Source of the DNA: DAOUJI01 sp965219565 | GTDB taxonomy: Bacteria; Chloroflexota; Dehalococcoidia; Lucifugimonadales; JAGWBF01 | DNA: 64,000 nt | Direction: 5' to 3' | NCBI GenBank assembly: GCA_965219565.1 | Contig: OZ244780.1 | Coordinates: forward strand, 2,170,001 to 2,234,000 | Shown here: piece after piece, positions 32,532-41,758 of the stretch | How the letters are laid out: every line of letters begins with the position of its first letter | Position numbering within the stretch: position 1 is the first letter of the stretch | Notes under the pieces: model-generated | The model's input: the letters and a program-made list of their open reading frames with translations, nothing else | Databases searched by the model: none | What the model was told of the DNA's origin: nothing | Program-made: the position numbers and the translations under genes

Positions 32532-33509
32532 ATGCAGGTAGAGGAGAAACTTAGCAAGGCCCAGCTGACGGACCTTTACCGCCAGATGGGTCTTATCCGC
32601 ATCTTCGAGGAAGAGTGCCAACGACAGTACATGCAGGGCAACATTGCGGGTTTCCTTCACCTCTACATAGGCGAAGAGGCCATAGCCGTGGGAGCTTTGT
32701 CCGCTCTGAGACCCCAGGACTGGGTCCTGACCCACTACAGGGACCACGGCCACGCCCTTGCCAGGGGCATGGACGCAGGAGTCGCTATGGCGGAGCTTTT
32801 CGGAAAGGCCACCGGGTGCAGCAAGGGCAAGGGAGGCTCCATGCACCTCTTTGACGTCTCCAAGAACTTCATGGGCGGCTACGCCATTGTGGGGGGCCAG
32901 ATGCCCATAGCCGCCGGGCTTGGACTGGCCGCTAAGCTCAAAGGAGAGGACAGGCTGGCTTTGTGCTTCCTGGGAGACGGCGCCTTGAACGAAGGGGAGT
33001 TCCACGAGTCCATGAACCTCGTCGCCATCAGGAAGCTCCCCGTCATATACTTCTGCGAGAACAACCAGTACGGCATGGGCGCCTCGGTCTGGGAGACCTT
33101 CGCTCTTGCCGCCGACATCTACAAGCTCGCCGACGCCTACAAGATGCCGGGACGACGCATCAACGGGATGGACGTTCTAGAGGTCAGGGAATCCATGAAG
33201 GACGCCGTGGAGTACGTGTCAGGCGGCGGCGGACCCATATTTATCGAGGCCCAGACCTACAGATTCAGGGGACACTCCATCGCCGACCCCGCCGCCTACC
33301 GCCTCAGCTCCGAGGTGGAGGAATGGCTGGCTCGCGACCCTCTCTATTCCTATAGGCAGAAGCTGATGGACCAGGGGATTGCAGACGATGCGGAGTTGGC
33401 GGAGATTGACGCCGCCAACCTGAAAGCTATTGAGGACGCCGTGGACTTTGCCATTGCCAGTCCTTTCCCCGACCCCTCGGAATTGTTCACGGACATATAC
33501 GGAAGCTAG
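32532..33509 (+). CDS. pdhA: 2-oxoacid dehydrogenase E1 alpha subunit (pyruvate/acetoin type)
   Basis: 325 residues. It has the TPP-binding GDGALNEGEFHESMN (GDG-x-N) motif, the 'HYRDHGHALARG' loop and 'SKGKGGSMHLF' block typical of PdhA/AcoA E1 alpha. Forms an alpha2beta2 decarboxylase with the next gene. AGAGG precedes ATG 32532, 26 bp after lpdA. Size and order (E3 first) resemble acetoin dehydrogenase clusters as much as pyruvate dehydrogenase; the substrate cannot be settled from sequence alone. Confidence 0.93.
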   Translation: MQVEEKLSKAQLTDLYRQMGLIRIFEEECQRQYMQGNIAGFLHLYIGEEAIAVGALSALRPQDWVLTHYRDHGHALARGMDAGVAMAELFGKATGCSKGKGGSMHLFDVSKNFMGGYAIVGGQMPIAAGLGLAAKLKGEDRLALCFLGDGALNEGEFHESMNLVAIRKLPVIYFCENNQYGMGASVWETFALAADIYKLADAYKMPGRRINGMDVLEVRESMKDAVEYVSGGGGPIFIEAQTYRFRGHSIADPAAYRLSSEVEEWLARDPLYSYRQKLMDQGIADDAELAEIDAANLKAIEDAVDFAIASPFPDPSELFTDIYGS

Positions 33510-33528
33510 ATGCTCTGAGGAGACAGGC

Positions 33529-34506
33529 ATGCCTGAAATCACCTACAGAGAAGCCGTAAGCACAGCCTTGAGGGAAGCCCTCAACGAGGACCCTCTCGCC
33601 TTCCTTGCCGGAGAGGACATCGGCCCCTACGGCGGGGCCTATGCCGTCACCAAAGGGTTCACGGAAGAGTTCGGCTCCGAACGCGTCCGCGACGCTCCCC
33701 TGTCGGAATCGGTGATAGTGGGAGCGGGAGTCGGCGCCGCCATGGGGGGCATGAAGCCCATCATGGAAATCATGACCATCAACTTCACCCTCCTGGCCAT
33801 GGACCAGATAGTCAACCACGCGGCCAAGATGCGATACATGTCCGGGGGCCAGCTTTCGGTGCCCCTCATCGTGCGCACGGTCACGGGAGGAGGCGCCCAG
33901 GTCGCAGCCACCCACTCCCAATGCTTTGAGGGGTGGTACGCGGCGGTGCCAGGTCTGAAGGTGGTCGTCCCATCGACACCCCACGACATCCTTGGCCTGT
34001 TCCGGTCGTGCCGGGACGAGGTGGACCCGGTGCTCTTCGTGGAGCACATCCTCCTGTACAGCACGAGGGGGCCGGTGCCGGAGGAGCATTACAAGATTCC
34101 GTTGGGCAAAGCCGACGTAAAAAGACCTGGCAGCGACGTGACCATCGTCTCCTACTCACGCATGGTGCACATCGCGTTGGAAGCGGCCCGGACGTTGGCG
34201 AGCGAGGGAATCGAGGCCGAGGTGATAGACTTGCGCTGCCTGAGGCCGCTGGACATGGAAACGGTCGTCGAATCGGTGAAGAAGACCCACAATGCAGTGG
34301 TGGTAGAAGAAACGTGGAAGACCGGCGGATTTGCGGCGGAGGTGGCTGCTTCCATACAAGAGCAAGCCTTCGATTACCTGGACGCTCCCATCGGCAGGGT
34401 GGCCGGTGAAGAGGCCCCCATGCCATACTCACGACCTTTGGAGCAGGCGGCCATCCCCAACGGGGACAAAGTGGCAGCCGCTGTCAGGTCTATGATAAGA
34501 GGCTAG
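33529..34506 (+). CDS. pdhB: 2-oxoacid dehydrogenase E1 beta subunit
   Basis: 325 residues from ATG 33529, which follows GAGGAG; the frame stays open upstream into the pdhA gene but without a proper start. It has 'LAGEDIGPYGGAYAVTKGF' at the N terminus, transketolase-like central strands, and the C-terminal 'VIDLRCLRPLDMETV' of E1 beta. Partner of the preceding subunit. Confidence 0.94.
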   Translation: MPEITYREAVSTALREALNEDPLAFLAGEDIGPYGGAYAVTKGFTEEFGSERVRDAPLSESVIVGAGVGAAMGGMKPIMEIMTINFTLLAMDQIVNHAAKMRYMSGGQLSVPLIVRTVTGGGAQVAATHSQCFEGWYAAVPGLKVVVPSTPHDILGLFRSCRDEVDPVLFVEHILLYSTRGPVPEEHYKIPLGKADVKRPGSDVTIVSYSRMVHIALEAARTLASEGIEAEVIDLRCLRPLDMETVVESVKKTHNAVVVEETWKTGGFAAEVAASIQEQAFDYLDAPIGRVAGEEAPMPYSRPLEQAAIPNGDKVAAAVRSMIRG

Positions 34507-34559
34507 GACAGTGTCCGAAAGTAGCAGCAAGTCAAAACAGCCCGGCCAAGGAGGTTAGT

Positions 34560-35765
34560 TTGGCCACGGTAGTTGCCATGCCGTCCATGGGCTACGACAT
34601 GAAAGAGGGCATTGTCGTCCGTTGGCGCAAAAAAGAGGGCGAACAGGTCGCGCGAGGCGAGGTCATCGCCGAGATCGAGACCGACAAGGCCACCGTTGAA
34701 ATGGAGGCCTACGCTTCCGGTGTGCTCGGCAAGATCCTAGCCGAAGAAGGCGCCTCCATACCCGTCGGCGACCTCATCGCAGTTATCACCGCTCCAGGCG
34801 AGGAAGTCCCTCCGCTGGAGAACCTGACCACAGAAGCTCCCCAGGAAGCCCCTGCAGAAGCCTCTGAACCAAGCCCTCCCGTCGCAACTGAGACCGCCAC
34901 AGCCGCCCCTGCAGCCCAGACCGGAAGAGTCGCGGCCACTCCCATTGCACGGCGACTGGCCATGGAACTGGGAGTAGACCTCGCCCAGGTAACGGGCACA
35001 GGGCCGAATGGCCGCATCCAAGAGGACGACGTCCGCAACTTTTCCGCCGCCGCTCCTGCAACGGCTCCGTCCCAGCCGAGGCCGGGGGAGCGGGTGGAGC
35101 TCTCCCGCATGAGGAAAGCCATCGCCGGGGTCACCGTGCAGAGCATGACCCAGGCGCCCCACTTTTATGTCACCTCGGAAATAGACATGACACTCGCCAT
35201 GTCTCTGCGTCGGCAATTGAATGAAGCCCTGGGAGAAGGCGCTCGGACCAGCGTCAACGACTTGATTGTGAAGTCTGCGGCGCTGGCCCTGGCAAAACAC
35301 CCAAAGTTCAACTCGTCCTTCGAGGGAGACGCTCTCCAAGTGCATGGGGACATCAATGTAGGGATAGCCATCGCGTTGGAGCAGGGGCTGATTGTGCCCG
35401 CGGTAAGCCAGTGCCAGGACAAGTCGCTGGTGGAAATAGCCGCGGCCAGCCGTGACTTGATTGACAGGGCCCAAGGAGGAACTCTGAGGGCCGAGGAGTA
35501 CACGGGAGGCACCTTCGCCGTGAGCAACCTCGGGATGTTCGACGTGGACAGCTTCACCGCCATCATCTTTCCGCCCAACGCCGCAGTGTTGGCCGTGGGC
35601 ACCGTGAAGGAACAGCCCGTGGTGAGAGAAGGGGAGATAAAGGCGGCGCAAATCATGAAAGCCACCCTCTCCACCGACCACCGCGTGGCCGACGGAGCCG
35701 AAGCCGCTCAGTTCCTGGTCGAAATCAAGCGTTTCCTTGAGAACCCCGTGCTGCTTATCCTCTAA
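34560..35765 (+). CDS. pdhC: Dihydrolipoamide acyltransferase (E2)
   Basis: 401 residues from TTG 34560 with AAGGAGG upstream. One lipoyl domain (1-80) with the lipoylated Lys43 in ETDKATVEM, an Ala/Pro/Glu-rich linker, an E1/E3-binding domain (about 122-158, ATPIARRLAMELGVDL), a second linker and the catalytic domain, ending in STDHRVADG with the active-site His. It carries acyl groups from E1 to CoA. Confidence 0.95.
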   Translation: MATVVAMPSMGYDMKEGIVVRWRKKEGEQVARGEVIAEIETDKATVEMEAYASGVLGKILAEEGASIPVGDLIAVITAPGEEVPPLENLTTEAPQEAPAEASEPSPPVATETATAAPAAQTGRVAATPIARRLAMELGVDLAQVTGTGPNGRIQEDDVRNFSAAAPATAPSQPRPGERVELSRMRKAIAGVTVQSMTQAPHFYVTSEIDMTLAMSLRRQLNEALGEGARTSVNDLIVKSAALALAKHPKFNSSFEGDALQVHGDINVGIAIALEQGLIVPAVSQCQDKSLVEIAAASRDLIDRAQGGTLRAEEYTGGTFAVSNLGMFDVDSFTAIIFPPNAAVLAVGTVKEQPVVREGEIKAAQIMKATLSTDHRVADGAEAAQFLVEIKRFLENPVLLIL

Positions 35766-35816
35766 GCTCCGTCCCGGCCGTTAAACGGCCCGCTATTACA
35801 GTACAGGAGACGCGTC

Positions 35817-37454
35817 ATGGCCAAAATGACCGGAGGCAAAGCTGTTCTGGAGTCCCTGAAGGCCCACGGGGTCGACACCCTGTTCGGCATCATATCGGTG
35901 CACAACTTGGACCTGTACGACGCCCTGTTCGACCAGCAGGATTCCTTCAGGTACATCGGAGGCCGCATGGAGTTGGGATGCGGCTTCATGGCCGACGGCT
36001 ACTCCCGGGTCAGCGGCAAACCCGGCGTTCTGATAACCAGCACAGGACCGGGTGCCGCCGACTCCATCGGCGCCATGGGCGAGGCCTACCACTCCGCCTG
36101 CCCCATCCTCCAAATCACCACCAACGTGGAGAGGGAGTTCATAAACTCCCGCCGGGGCGCCACCCACGAACCCAAGGACCAGATTGAGATGTTCCAGTCT
36201 GTCACAGACTGGACAGCCCTGATAACGGAAGTGGACGCCATACCCGATGCGGTCCACGAAGCTTTCCGGCGTTTCCGTGAACGACGTCCCCGGCCCATAG
36301 AGTTGGAACTGGCGACGGACGTCCTGGGGATGGAGTCCGACGTAGAAATCGTGCCTCCCTTGGCCGCAAGACCGCCCCACGGATACGAAGCGGAGATAGC
36401 CCAGGCCGCGGACATGCTCAAGTCGGCAAAACGGCCCGTCATCGTCGTGGGCGAGGAGGTGCAACACAATGGCGGGACTCAGGAGATCATACGCCTGGCC
36501 GAGGCTATGGGCGCTCCTGTAGTCACTGCCGACGGAGGAAAGGGTGCTTTCCCAGAAGACCATCCACTCTCACTAGGGCCAGCCCTGGGAGGACGCATCT
36601 GGGGTGTCAACCCGGTCCAGGAGCTCATCGCTGGATGTGACACGGCGCTGGTTGTGGGTTCCGTTCTCCCTTACAGGTCCACGGTGGGAGTGGGCCTCAA
36701 GATGCCCACCAATCTCGTCCACGTACTGATGGACGACGAGGCTATAGGACGAAACTATCCGGCCACCGTAGCCATTGCCGCCAACCCTCAACAAACCGTA
36801 GTCCAGATATTGGAGGCCGTCGGTTCTAGCGGATTCCAGGCCGACGACGGTTATCGGAAGGAATGCCAAGAACTCAAGGGCAGGATCGACTCCGGACTTG
36901 CCGAGCAATGGCCCAACGAGGTCCGGGCGTTGGAAGCCATCCGAGAGGCGCTGCCCAGAGACGCCATAACCGTCTGGGACCCCACTGTGCCCACCAGCCG
37001 GGCGACCAGAGCTTTCGCCGCCTACCAGCCCAGGACTTTCATATACCCTCACGGGTGGGTGGGGCTGGGCTATGCCTTCCCCGCCGCCATGGGCGCCAAG
37101 GCCGCCAAACCCGACACGCCGGTGATATGCGTTACGGGAGACGGCGGCTTTCAATACAACCTCCAGGAGCTGGCCACCGCGTCCCAATATGGAATCAACC
37201 CTATTGTGCTGATGTTCAACGACAACGCCTGGGGCGTGTTGAAGCAGTACCAGCAGAACAACTTCAGTGGAAGGTACATCGGCACCGAGTTGGTCAACCC
37301 GGACTTCGTGAAGCTGTTCGAGTCCTACGGGTTCGAAGGCGTTAAGGTGGACTCCCTGGACCAGCTTACAACGGAGTTGGACTCGGCAGTCAAGGCTGAC
37401 AAGCTAAAGCTGATAGAGGTCCAAATCCCCGACGGGTTCGCCGCTTTCCGTTAA
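35817..37454 (+). CDS. Acetolactate-synthase-like TPP-dependent enzyme
   Basis: 545 residues with the three-domain fold of the TPP/ALS family. The TPP-activating Glu is E52 in GGRMELGCGFMADGY, where the usual neighbour His is Met. The TPP-binding GDGGFQYNLQEL ... FNDNAWG motif lies near residues 440-470. ATG follows AGGAGA, 51 bp after the E2 stop, so it may belong to the same operon. It is a paralogue of the 44974 gene. Candidate reactions are decarboxylation or carboligation of a 2-oxoacid; next to an acetoin-dehydrogenase-like complex an acetoin-linked role is possible. Confidence 0.85.
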   Translation: MAKMTGGKAVLESLKAHGVDTLFGIISVHNLDLYDALFDQQDSFRYIGGRMELGCGFMADGYSRVSGKPGVLITSTGPGAADSIGAMGEAYHSACPILQITTNVEREFINSRRGATHEPKDQIEMFQSVTDWTALITEVDAIPDAVHEAFRRFRERRPRPIELELATDVLGMESDVEIVPPLAARPPHGYEAEIAQAADMLKSAKRPVIVVGEEVQHNGGTQEIIRLAEAMGAPVVTADGGKGAFPEDHPLSLGPALGGRIWGVNPVQELIAGCDTALVVGSVLPYRSTVGVGLKMPTNLVHVLMDDEAIGRNYPATVAIAANPQQTVVQILEAVGSSGFQADDGYRKECQELKGRIDSGLAEQWPNEVRALEAIREALPRDAITVWDPTVPTSRATRAFAAYQPRTFIYPHGWVGLGYAFPAAMGAKAAKPDTPVICVTGDGGFQYNLQELATASQYGINPIVLMFNDNAWGVLKQYQQNNFSGRYIGTELVNPDFVKLFESYGFEGVKVDSLDQLTTELDSAVKADKLKLIEVQIPDGFAAFR

Positions 37455-37486
37455 GATCCGGGAAAGCCCCGTTGAACCACTGCTCT

Positions 37487-38422
37487 TCAGGCCGGTTTCG
37501 GTGAAGGCACAGGCACGCCGGGTATATTTACCCTGATGCTTCCCAACACATCGAAGGTGGTATAGAAGAGCGTGCGCCAGTCGTCGCCTCCGAAGGCGCA
37601 GTTGGTCGTTTGCACCTCTTCGGTCAGAACCGTGCCCAGATGCTTCCCCGACGGGTCGATAATCCAGACTCCGCCTGACCCCGTGCAGTAGACGTTGCCC
37701 TCCACGTCCACCTTCAGGCCGTCGGGCATCCCCGGCCTTTCGCCTCTCATGTCGCAAAAGACCCTATCAGAATGCAGGTTCAACATGCCGTTGGCCTGGA
37801 CGTCGAAAGCTCTAATGTGGTGCCGCAGAGTGTCGTCCACGTAGAGAATCTTTTCATCCGGCGAAAAGGTCAGCCCGTTGGGGGTGACGAAATCCTTGAC
37901 CAGCAGAGTCACTTCCCCCAGGTCCGGCGAGACCCGGTAGACGCCGGCAAAGTCAAGGTCGCATCCTGGACGGGGAGCTCCGGGATCGGTGAAATATATG
38001 CTTCCGTCGGACTTGACCACCACGTCGTTGGGCCGGTTGAAGCGGACGCCGCGGTACCGGCTGGCGATGACGGTTTTGGGGCCTTCCGGCTCAAGGCGAG
38101 CCACCCTCCTGAGATACTGCTCGCAGGCCACGATGCGCCCCTGCTGGTCCCGGGTCAGCCCATTGGCGTATTCGCTTGGCTCGTCGTGGAGGGTCACTCC
38201 CTCTCCCGGTGACCACTTCATACGCCGGTTGTTGGTGATGTCGGTGAACACAAGGCAACCCTGCTCGTGCATCCAAACGGGTCCTTCTGCACATGGGTGG
38301 ATGTCGAACTTTCGTGAGTCCACAGTGGGGTCGTGGGGCCCGTATCCCCGGCCCAACACCTCTATGTCCTCACCTGAGGATATGATGCGGTCAAGCTCCG
38401 GTGACAGCTTCTCAATGGGCAC
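37487..38422 (-). CDS. SMP-30/gluconolactonase-like protein
   Basis: 311 residues from GTG 38422 with GGAGG just upstream. Six-bladed propeller pattern: 'EGPVWMHEQGCLVFTDITNN' with the metal-binding Glu, 'RPNDVVVKSDGSIYFTDPG' with Asn-Asp, and 'MPDGLKVDVEGNVY' with the catalytic Asp. Such enzymes open sugar or other lactones using a divalent metal. It follows the alcohol dehydrogenase gene on the same strand, so a small sugar/lactone oxidation pathway is possible. Confidence 0.87.
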   Translation of the reverse strand: MPIEKLSPELDRIISSGEDIEVLGRGYGPHDPTVDSRKFDIHPCAEGPVWMHEQGCLVFTDITNNRRMKWSPGEGVTLHDEPSEYANGLTRDQQGRIVACEQYLRRVARLEPEGPKTVIASRYRGVRFNRPNDVVVKSDGSIYFTDPGAPRPGCDLDFAGVYRVSPDLGEVTLLVKDFVTPNGLTFSPDEKILYVDDTLRHHIRAFDVQANGMLNLHSDRVFCDMRGERPGMPDGLKVDVEGNVYCTGSGGVWIIDPSGKHLGTVLTEEVQTTNCAFGGDDWRTLFYTTFDVLGSIRVNIPGVPVPSPKPA

Positions 38423-38488
38423 AATAGCCTCCCTGCATCGGTCGTTAGGAGCCAGGACAGCGGCACATGTCCGCCCGGCTCCGTCACC

Positions 38489-39454
38489 CTAAATGCTCAT
38501 TACCACCTTGATTATGTTGTCCGCCCTCTGTTCGTACATATCGTAGGCCTGCTGCACGTCGTCAAAGCCCATCCTGTGGGTCACGAACTGACCAGGGTCA
38601 ATCCATCCCCTCTCCCTGAGCCGGACCATTTCTTTGATGTGAGTGAGGGGGTCTCCACTGGCTCCCCCAACGGTGGGGATGATGGTGGGCTGCTTGGTAA
38701 GCAGCTGCATATGGTCTTCCAGCAGCACGTGGTTGTCGTCCTGCGAAGCAAAGATAATGACTTTGCCGAACTTCTTCACCAACCGGAAGCAGTCGTTGAA
38801 AGCCTGATGGGTCCCGGCCGCATCCACGACTATGTCGGCTCCTTCCCCATCGGTGAGTTCCTGGACAGCCTCGACGATGTTCTCCCGGTCAGGGTTGACC
38901 GTATAGGCTCCGGAGAGCTTTTGCGACATTTCCAAGCGGAAGTCTACGGGGTCCGACGCTATCACGTCCTTTGCGCCTTGCCTTGCCGTTATCATGGCAA
39001 AGCTCAGCCCGATGCCTCCCTGACCCAGAACCACAACCCTCTTGCCCAGAACGTTGCCCATCTGCTGCACGGAGTAGAGGACGGTCCCGGAGTGTTGGCA
39101 CATCACCCATTCGTCCAAGGGCCCATGGTCGGGCACGGGTATAATCCTGCCCGGCTTGGAGGTCATATACTCCACCAGACCGCCCCGCCCTGACGGGAGT
39201 ACGATAACGCGCTGCCCTTCTTTAATTTCGTCAGTCCGGCTTTCCACCACCACGCCCGCGCACTCGTGGTTGGGCGCGCCGATGGTCTGGGGATACTCCT
39301 CTTCCGGGCGTTCGCGGACGTAGACGTTGTGGATGTCGCTGCCGCAGATGGAGACCTTCTCCATTTTGATGAGACACTCGCCTTCGTCGGGGGTGGGCGC
39401 GGGCGTCTCTACGAACTCGAACTTCTTGTATCCGGCCAGTCTCGCTGCTTTCAT
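38489..39454 (-). CDS. Zinc-dependent alcohol dehydrogenase (MDR family)
   Basis: 321 residues. Catalytic zinc ligands Cys37 (ICGSD) and His63-Glu64 (NHECAG) are present, with the NAD site VVVLGQGGIGLSF. The four-Cys structural-zinc loop is missing, consistent with the short length. Polyol or sugar-alcohol oxidation is the usual job of this branch. GAGGTG precedes ATG 39454. Upstream in the same strand unit as the SMP-30 gene. Confidence 0.88.
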   Translation of the reverse strand: MKAARLAGYKKFEFVETPAPTPDEGECLIKMEKVSICGSDIHNVYVRERPEEEYPQTIGAPNHECAGVVVESRTDEIKEGQRVIVLPSGRGGLVEYMTSKPGRIIPVPDHGPLDEWVMCQHSGTVLYSVQQMGNVLGKRVVVLGQGGIGLSFAMITARQGAKDVIASDPVDFRLEMSQKLSGAYTVNPDRENIVEAVQELTDGEGADIVVDAAGTHQAFNDCFRLVKKFGKVIIFASQDDNHVLLEDHMQLLTKQPTIIPTVGGASGDPLTHIKEMVRLRERGWIDPGQFVTHRMGFDDVQQAYDMYEQRADNIIKVVMSI

Positions 39455-39573
39455 CGGCGCACCTCGTTTAAGTCAGGATGAGGAGTTCTTGGGTGGGGAA
39501 GCGTTAAAACTATAGAGCAGCTTAGGGTGCTTGTCCAGAAACCAGCCCAGGTGAGCGAACCGAGTTATGCCGG

Positions 39574-39990
39574 TTACGTCAGTGCCGCAAAGGGGTTGAT
39601 TACACGGATCCCGTCGTAGTCCTGCTCTGGGTTCAGGTCCTCCGTGTACACGGCGTCGCAGCCTACGGAACGGGCCGCTGCGAGAATTGCGCCGTCCCAG
39701 TAGGACAGCCCAAACCGCCAGCTGATTGACACTGCATCCCTGAACAATTCGACAGTGATGGGCTGGATATGAAAGCTGTTTATCGATTCAATAAAGCGCA
39801 AGGCCTGTTCGTGGGTTATTGCCCAGCGGCGGCTAGGCCGAGTGGACTGGTAGTAGAACTCTTGAAGGACCTGCGCCGATATGGCTATATCGGATTCTTG
39901 TAACAAATTTTGTGCAATACGACGTTTCTCCGCTTCCCCAGGATCGGGGCTGACAGCATATATTAGTACGTTGGTGTCAACGAAGCGCAT
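39574..39990 (-). CDS. PIN-domain RNase toxin (VapC-like)
   Basis: 138 residues. PIN acidic residues: Asp5 (VDTNVLIY), Glu44 (QEFYYQ), Asp99 (YWDGAIL) and Asp118 (YTEDLN), which together bind the catalytic metal. VapC toxins cut tRNA or rRNA. The ribbon-helix-helix gene at 40120 is its likely antitoxin, 129 bp upstream on the same strand; that gap is wider than usual for this arrangement. Confidence 0.88.
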   Translation of the reverse strand: MRFVDTNVLIYAVSPDPGEAEKRRIAQNLLQESDIAISAQVLQEFYYQSTRPSRRWAITHEQALRFIESINSFHIQPITVELFRDAVSISWRFGLSYWDGAILAAARSVGCDAVYTEDLNPEQDYDGIRVINPFAALT

Positions 39991-40119
39991 TGTTGTGGTA
40001 TAGGTTTTCCAAGGAGAGTTTGTCGACTATCCCTTGTTCGTAGCCCTTACCTCTGACGTCCTTGAAGACCGGTCAACCGTCGGATCCGGGTGTTCCGCAG
40101 CATCTCCACATGCAGGTAG

Positions 40120-40449
40120 TTAGTCCCCGACTTGTCGGCGTCCATCGCCCAACATTTCCCGTCGGGCTGCTTCTCGGTCGTACAAGGCTTCACGGGGGAG
40201 GTTCTCAGACGCCGTGAAGCCACTGCTGGTTTTTTGGATGTCTTCTATCACCTCGTTCATCAGCCTGATTTGGCGTTCAATCGGCGTCTCTGAGTGCGGT
40301 TCGTCAGCTACACCTCCGTTGGCGCTATCGGTGATTAGGCTTTTCAGATAGTCGCGCACCAACGCTGACACCGACGTGCCGAGCTCCGCCGCTCGGATGC
40401 GAGCGCGCCGATGCGTTTCTTCGTCAACGGATACGGTGATGTTCTTCAT
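40120..40449 (-). CDS. Ribbon-helix-helix antitoxin (VapB-like)
   Basis: 109 residues from ATG 40449, which follows GAGGA; an earlier in-frame start at 40479 adds ten residues with no site. The N terminus KNITVSVDEETHRRARIRAA is a CopG/ribbon-helix-helix DNA-binding strand and helix, followed by an acidic, helical C-terminal tail that would bind the toxin. It probably represses its own operon and neutralises the PIN protein downstream. Confidence 0.75.
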   Translation of the reverse strand: MKNITVSVDEETHRRARIRAAELGTSVSALVRDYLKSLITDSANGGVADEPHSETPIERQIRLMNEVIEDIQKTSSGFTASENLPREALYDREAARREMLGDGRRQVGD

Positions 40450-40575
40450 GTCAGTGTCCTCACAGTTTCTGTGATTCACAGTATATGTGTAGCGCAGTAA
40501 AGTTGCAACTCTGGCTCGCGACTTTTCGAAGTTGTACGCAATTCACGGACGGACAAGGTGGAACCTACGCCGCGA

Positions 40576-40604
40576 TTGCTCGGAGTACGGCTATGGCGTA
40601 TATT
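40576..40604 (+). promoter_or_regulatory. Candidate promoter for the 40639 gene
   Basis: TTGCTC, 17 bp, TATATT. The -10 lies inside a short palindrome (GGCGTATATTTTACGCC), which could be an operator. Confidence 0.4.
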
Positions 40605-40638
40605 TTACGCCACCCAACCGCTGAAGAAGAGGTGACGA

Positions 40639-40971
40639 ATGGCCAGGTGGATTAACATCGTGGAGAGCAACTGCAAGGACCCGTCTCGAGAAGCCGAATA
40701 CAACGACTGGTACGACAACATACACATGCCCAACGTGTTGGCCACTCCAGGATTTGTATCATCAAGGCGATACGAGATTTCCGGCCCGAAAGAGGGGCGG
40801 GGCAAGTACATCGCCGTTTACGAAATCGAGACCGACGACCTGGCTGAGACTATGAAGGTCAGGGGACAGAAACGGGCCGAAGAGGGGGAGCGGGGCGAGA
40901 TGTCGGACCTGATAGATTCGGTGTCCCAGGTGCAGTTCCGGTTGATAGGCTCCTTCGAAGCCAAAAGCTAG
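40639..40971 (+). CDS. Small dimeric alpha/beta-barrel protein (EthD/DUF4286-like)
   Basis: 110 residues. The 'EYNDWYDNIHMPNVLATPGF' block with its conserved His, and the edge strands 'YIAVYEIETDD' and 'QVQFRLIGSFE', are typical of the ferredoxin-like dimeric barrel group that includes EthD-type accessory proteins and small oxygenases. Role unknown. It converges with the SDR gene at 40982. Confidence 0.7.
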   Translation: MARWINIVESNCKDPSREAEYNDWYDNIHMPNVLATPGFVSSRRYEISGPKEGRGKYIAVYEIETDDLAETMKVRGQKRAEEGERGEMSDLIDSVSQVQFRLIGSFEAKS

Positions 40972-40981
40972 ACGCCAGCCA

Positions 40982-41731
40982 CTACATAGCGGTGCGCCCA
41001 CCGTCAACGACAAGCTCAGCCCCCGTAACAAACGACGCATCGTCCGAAGCCAGGTACAAAACCGCGTAGGCCACGTCTTCTGGTGTGCACAGACGGCCCA
41101 TGGGAATGGGTCTTACCGTCCTGTCTCGGACAGCTTGGTCCTTCAGAGAGTCTCCGAAGAAGGCAGTGTCAACCGGGCCGGGATGGACAGAGTTGCATCG
41201 TATGTTGTCCTTGGCATAATGAATTGCGGTGACCTTGGTGAAAGTGCGAACGGCGCCCTTGGTGGCCGAATAGGCCGCGGAACCTCTGCCTCGAATGGCT
41301 GCCACCGAGGATATGTTGACAATGGAGCCGCCGCCGCCCTTCCTCATGGCCGGGACTGAATGTTTGGTCCCCAGAAAGACGCCCTTCTGGTTCACGTCCA
41401 CCACCCGGTCCCAGTCTTCCAGCGACAGGTCCTCTATTCCGAACGGGCCGCGGATGCCCGCGTTGTTCACCAGAATGTCCAACCGGCCATAGGCCTCCAC
41501 CGCCATCTCAACGGCTCGTCGCCAGTCGTCTTCCGACGCCACATCCAGCCGCACAAACAACGCCTCTCCACCCTGCTCCCCAATGTCCAGGGCCACGGCG
41601 CTCCCCTGCTCCTCAGCAACGTCCCCTATCACCACCCTGGCGCCTTCACAGACAAAGAGGCGCGCTTCCGCCTCTCCCTGCCCCATGGAGCCTCCGGTGA
41701 TGATGGCGACCTTGCCGTCTAATCGTCCCAT
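40982..41731 (-). CDS. SDR-family oxidoreductase
   Basis: 249 residues from ATG 41731, which has GGAG 12 bases upstream (an ATG at 41749 lacks one). Classical SDR: ITGGSMGQGE cofactor loop, NNAG (89-92), Ser141/142, and YSATK with Tyr154 and Lys158 intact, ending 'VTGAELVVDGG'. Oxidises or reduces a hydroxyl/carbonyl group with NAD(P). Follows the PEP-mutase-like gene on the same strand after a 27-bp gap. Confidence 0.9.
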   Translation of the reverse strand: MGRLDGKVAIITGGSMGQGEAEARLFVCEGARVVIGDVAEEQGSAVALDIGEQGGEALFVRLDVASEDDWRRAVEMAVEAYGRLDILVNNAGIRGPFGIEDLSLEDWDRVVDVNQKGVFLGTKHSVPAMRKGGGGSIVNISSVAAIRGRGSAAYSATKGAVRTFTKVTAIHYAKDNIRCNSVHPGPVDTAFFGDSLKDQAVRDRTVRPIPMGRLCTPEDVAYAVLYLASDDASFVTGAELVVDGGRTAM

Positions 41732-41758
41732 GTCTCTTACTCCAGCCATAGAAGAAGC

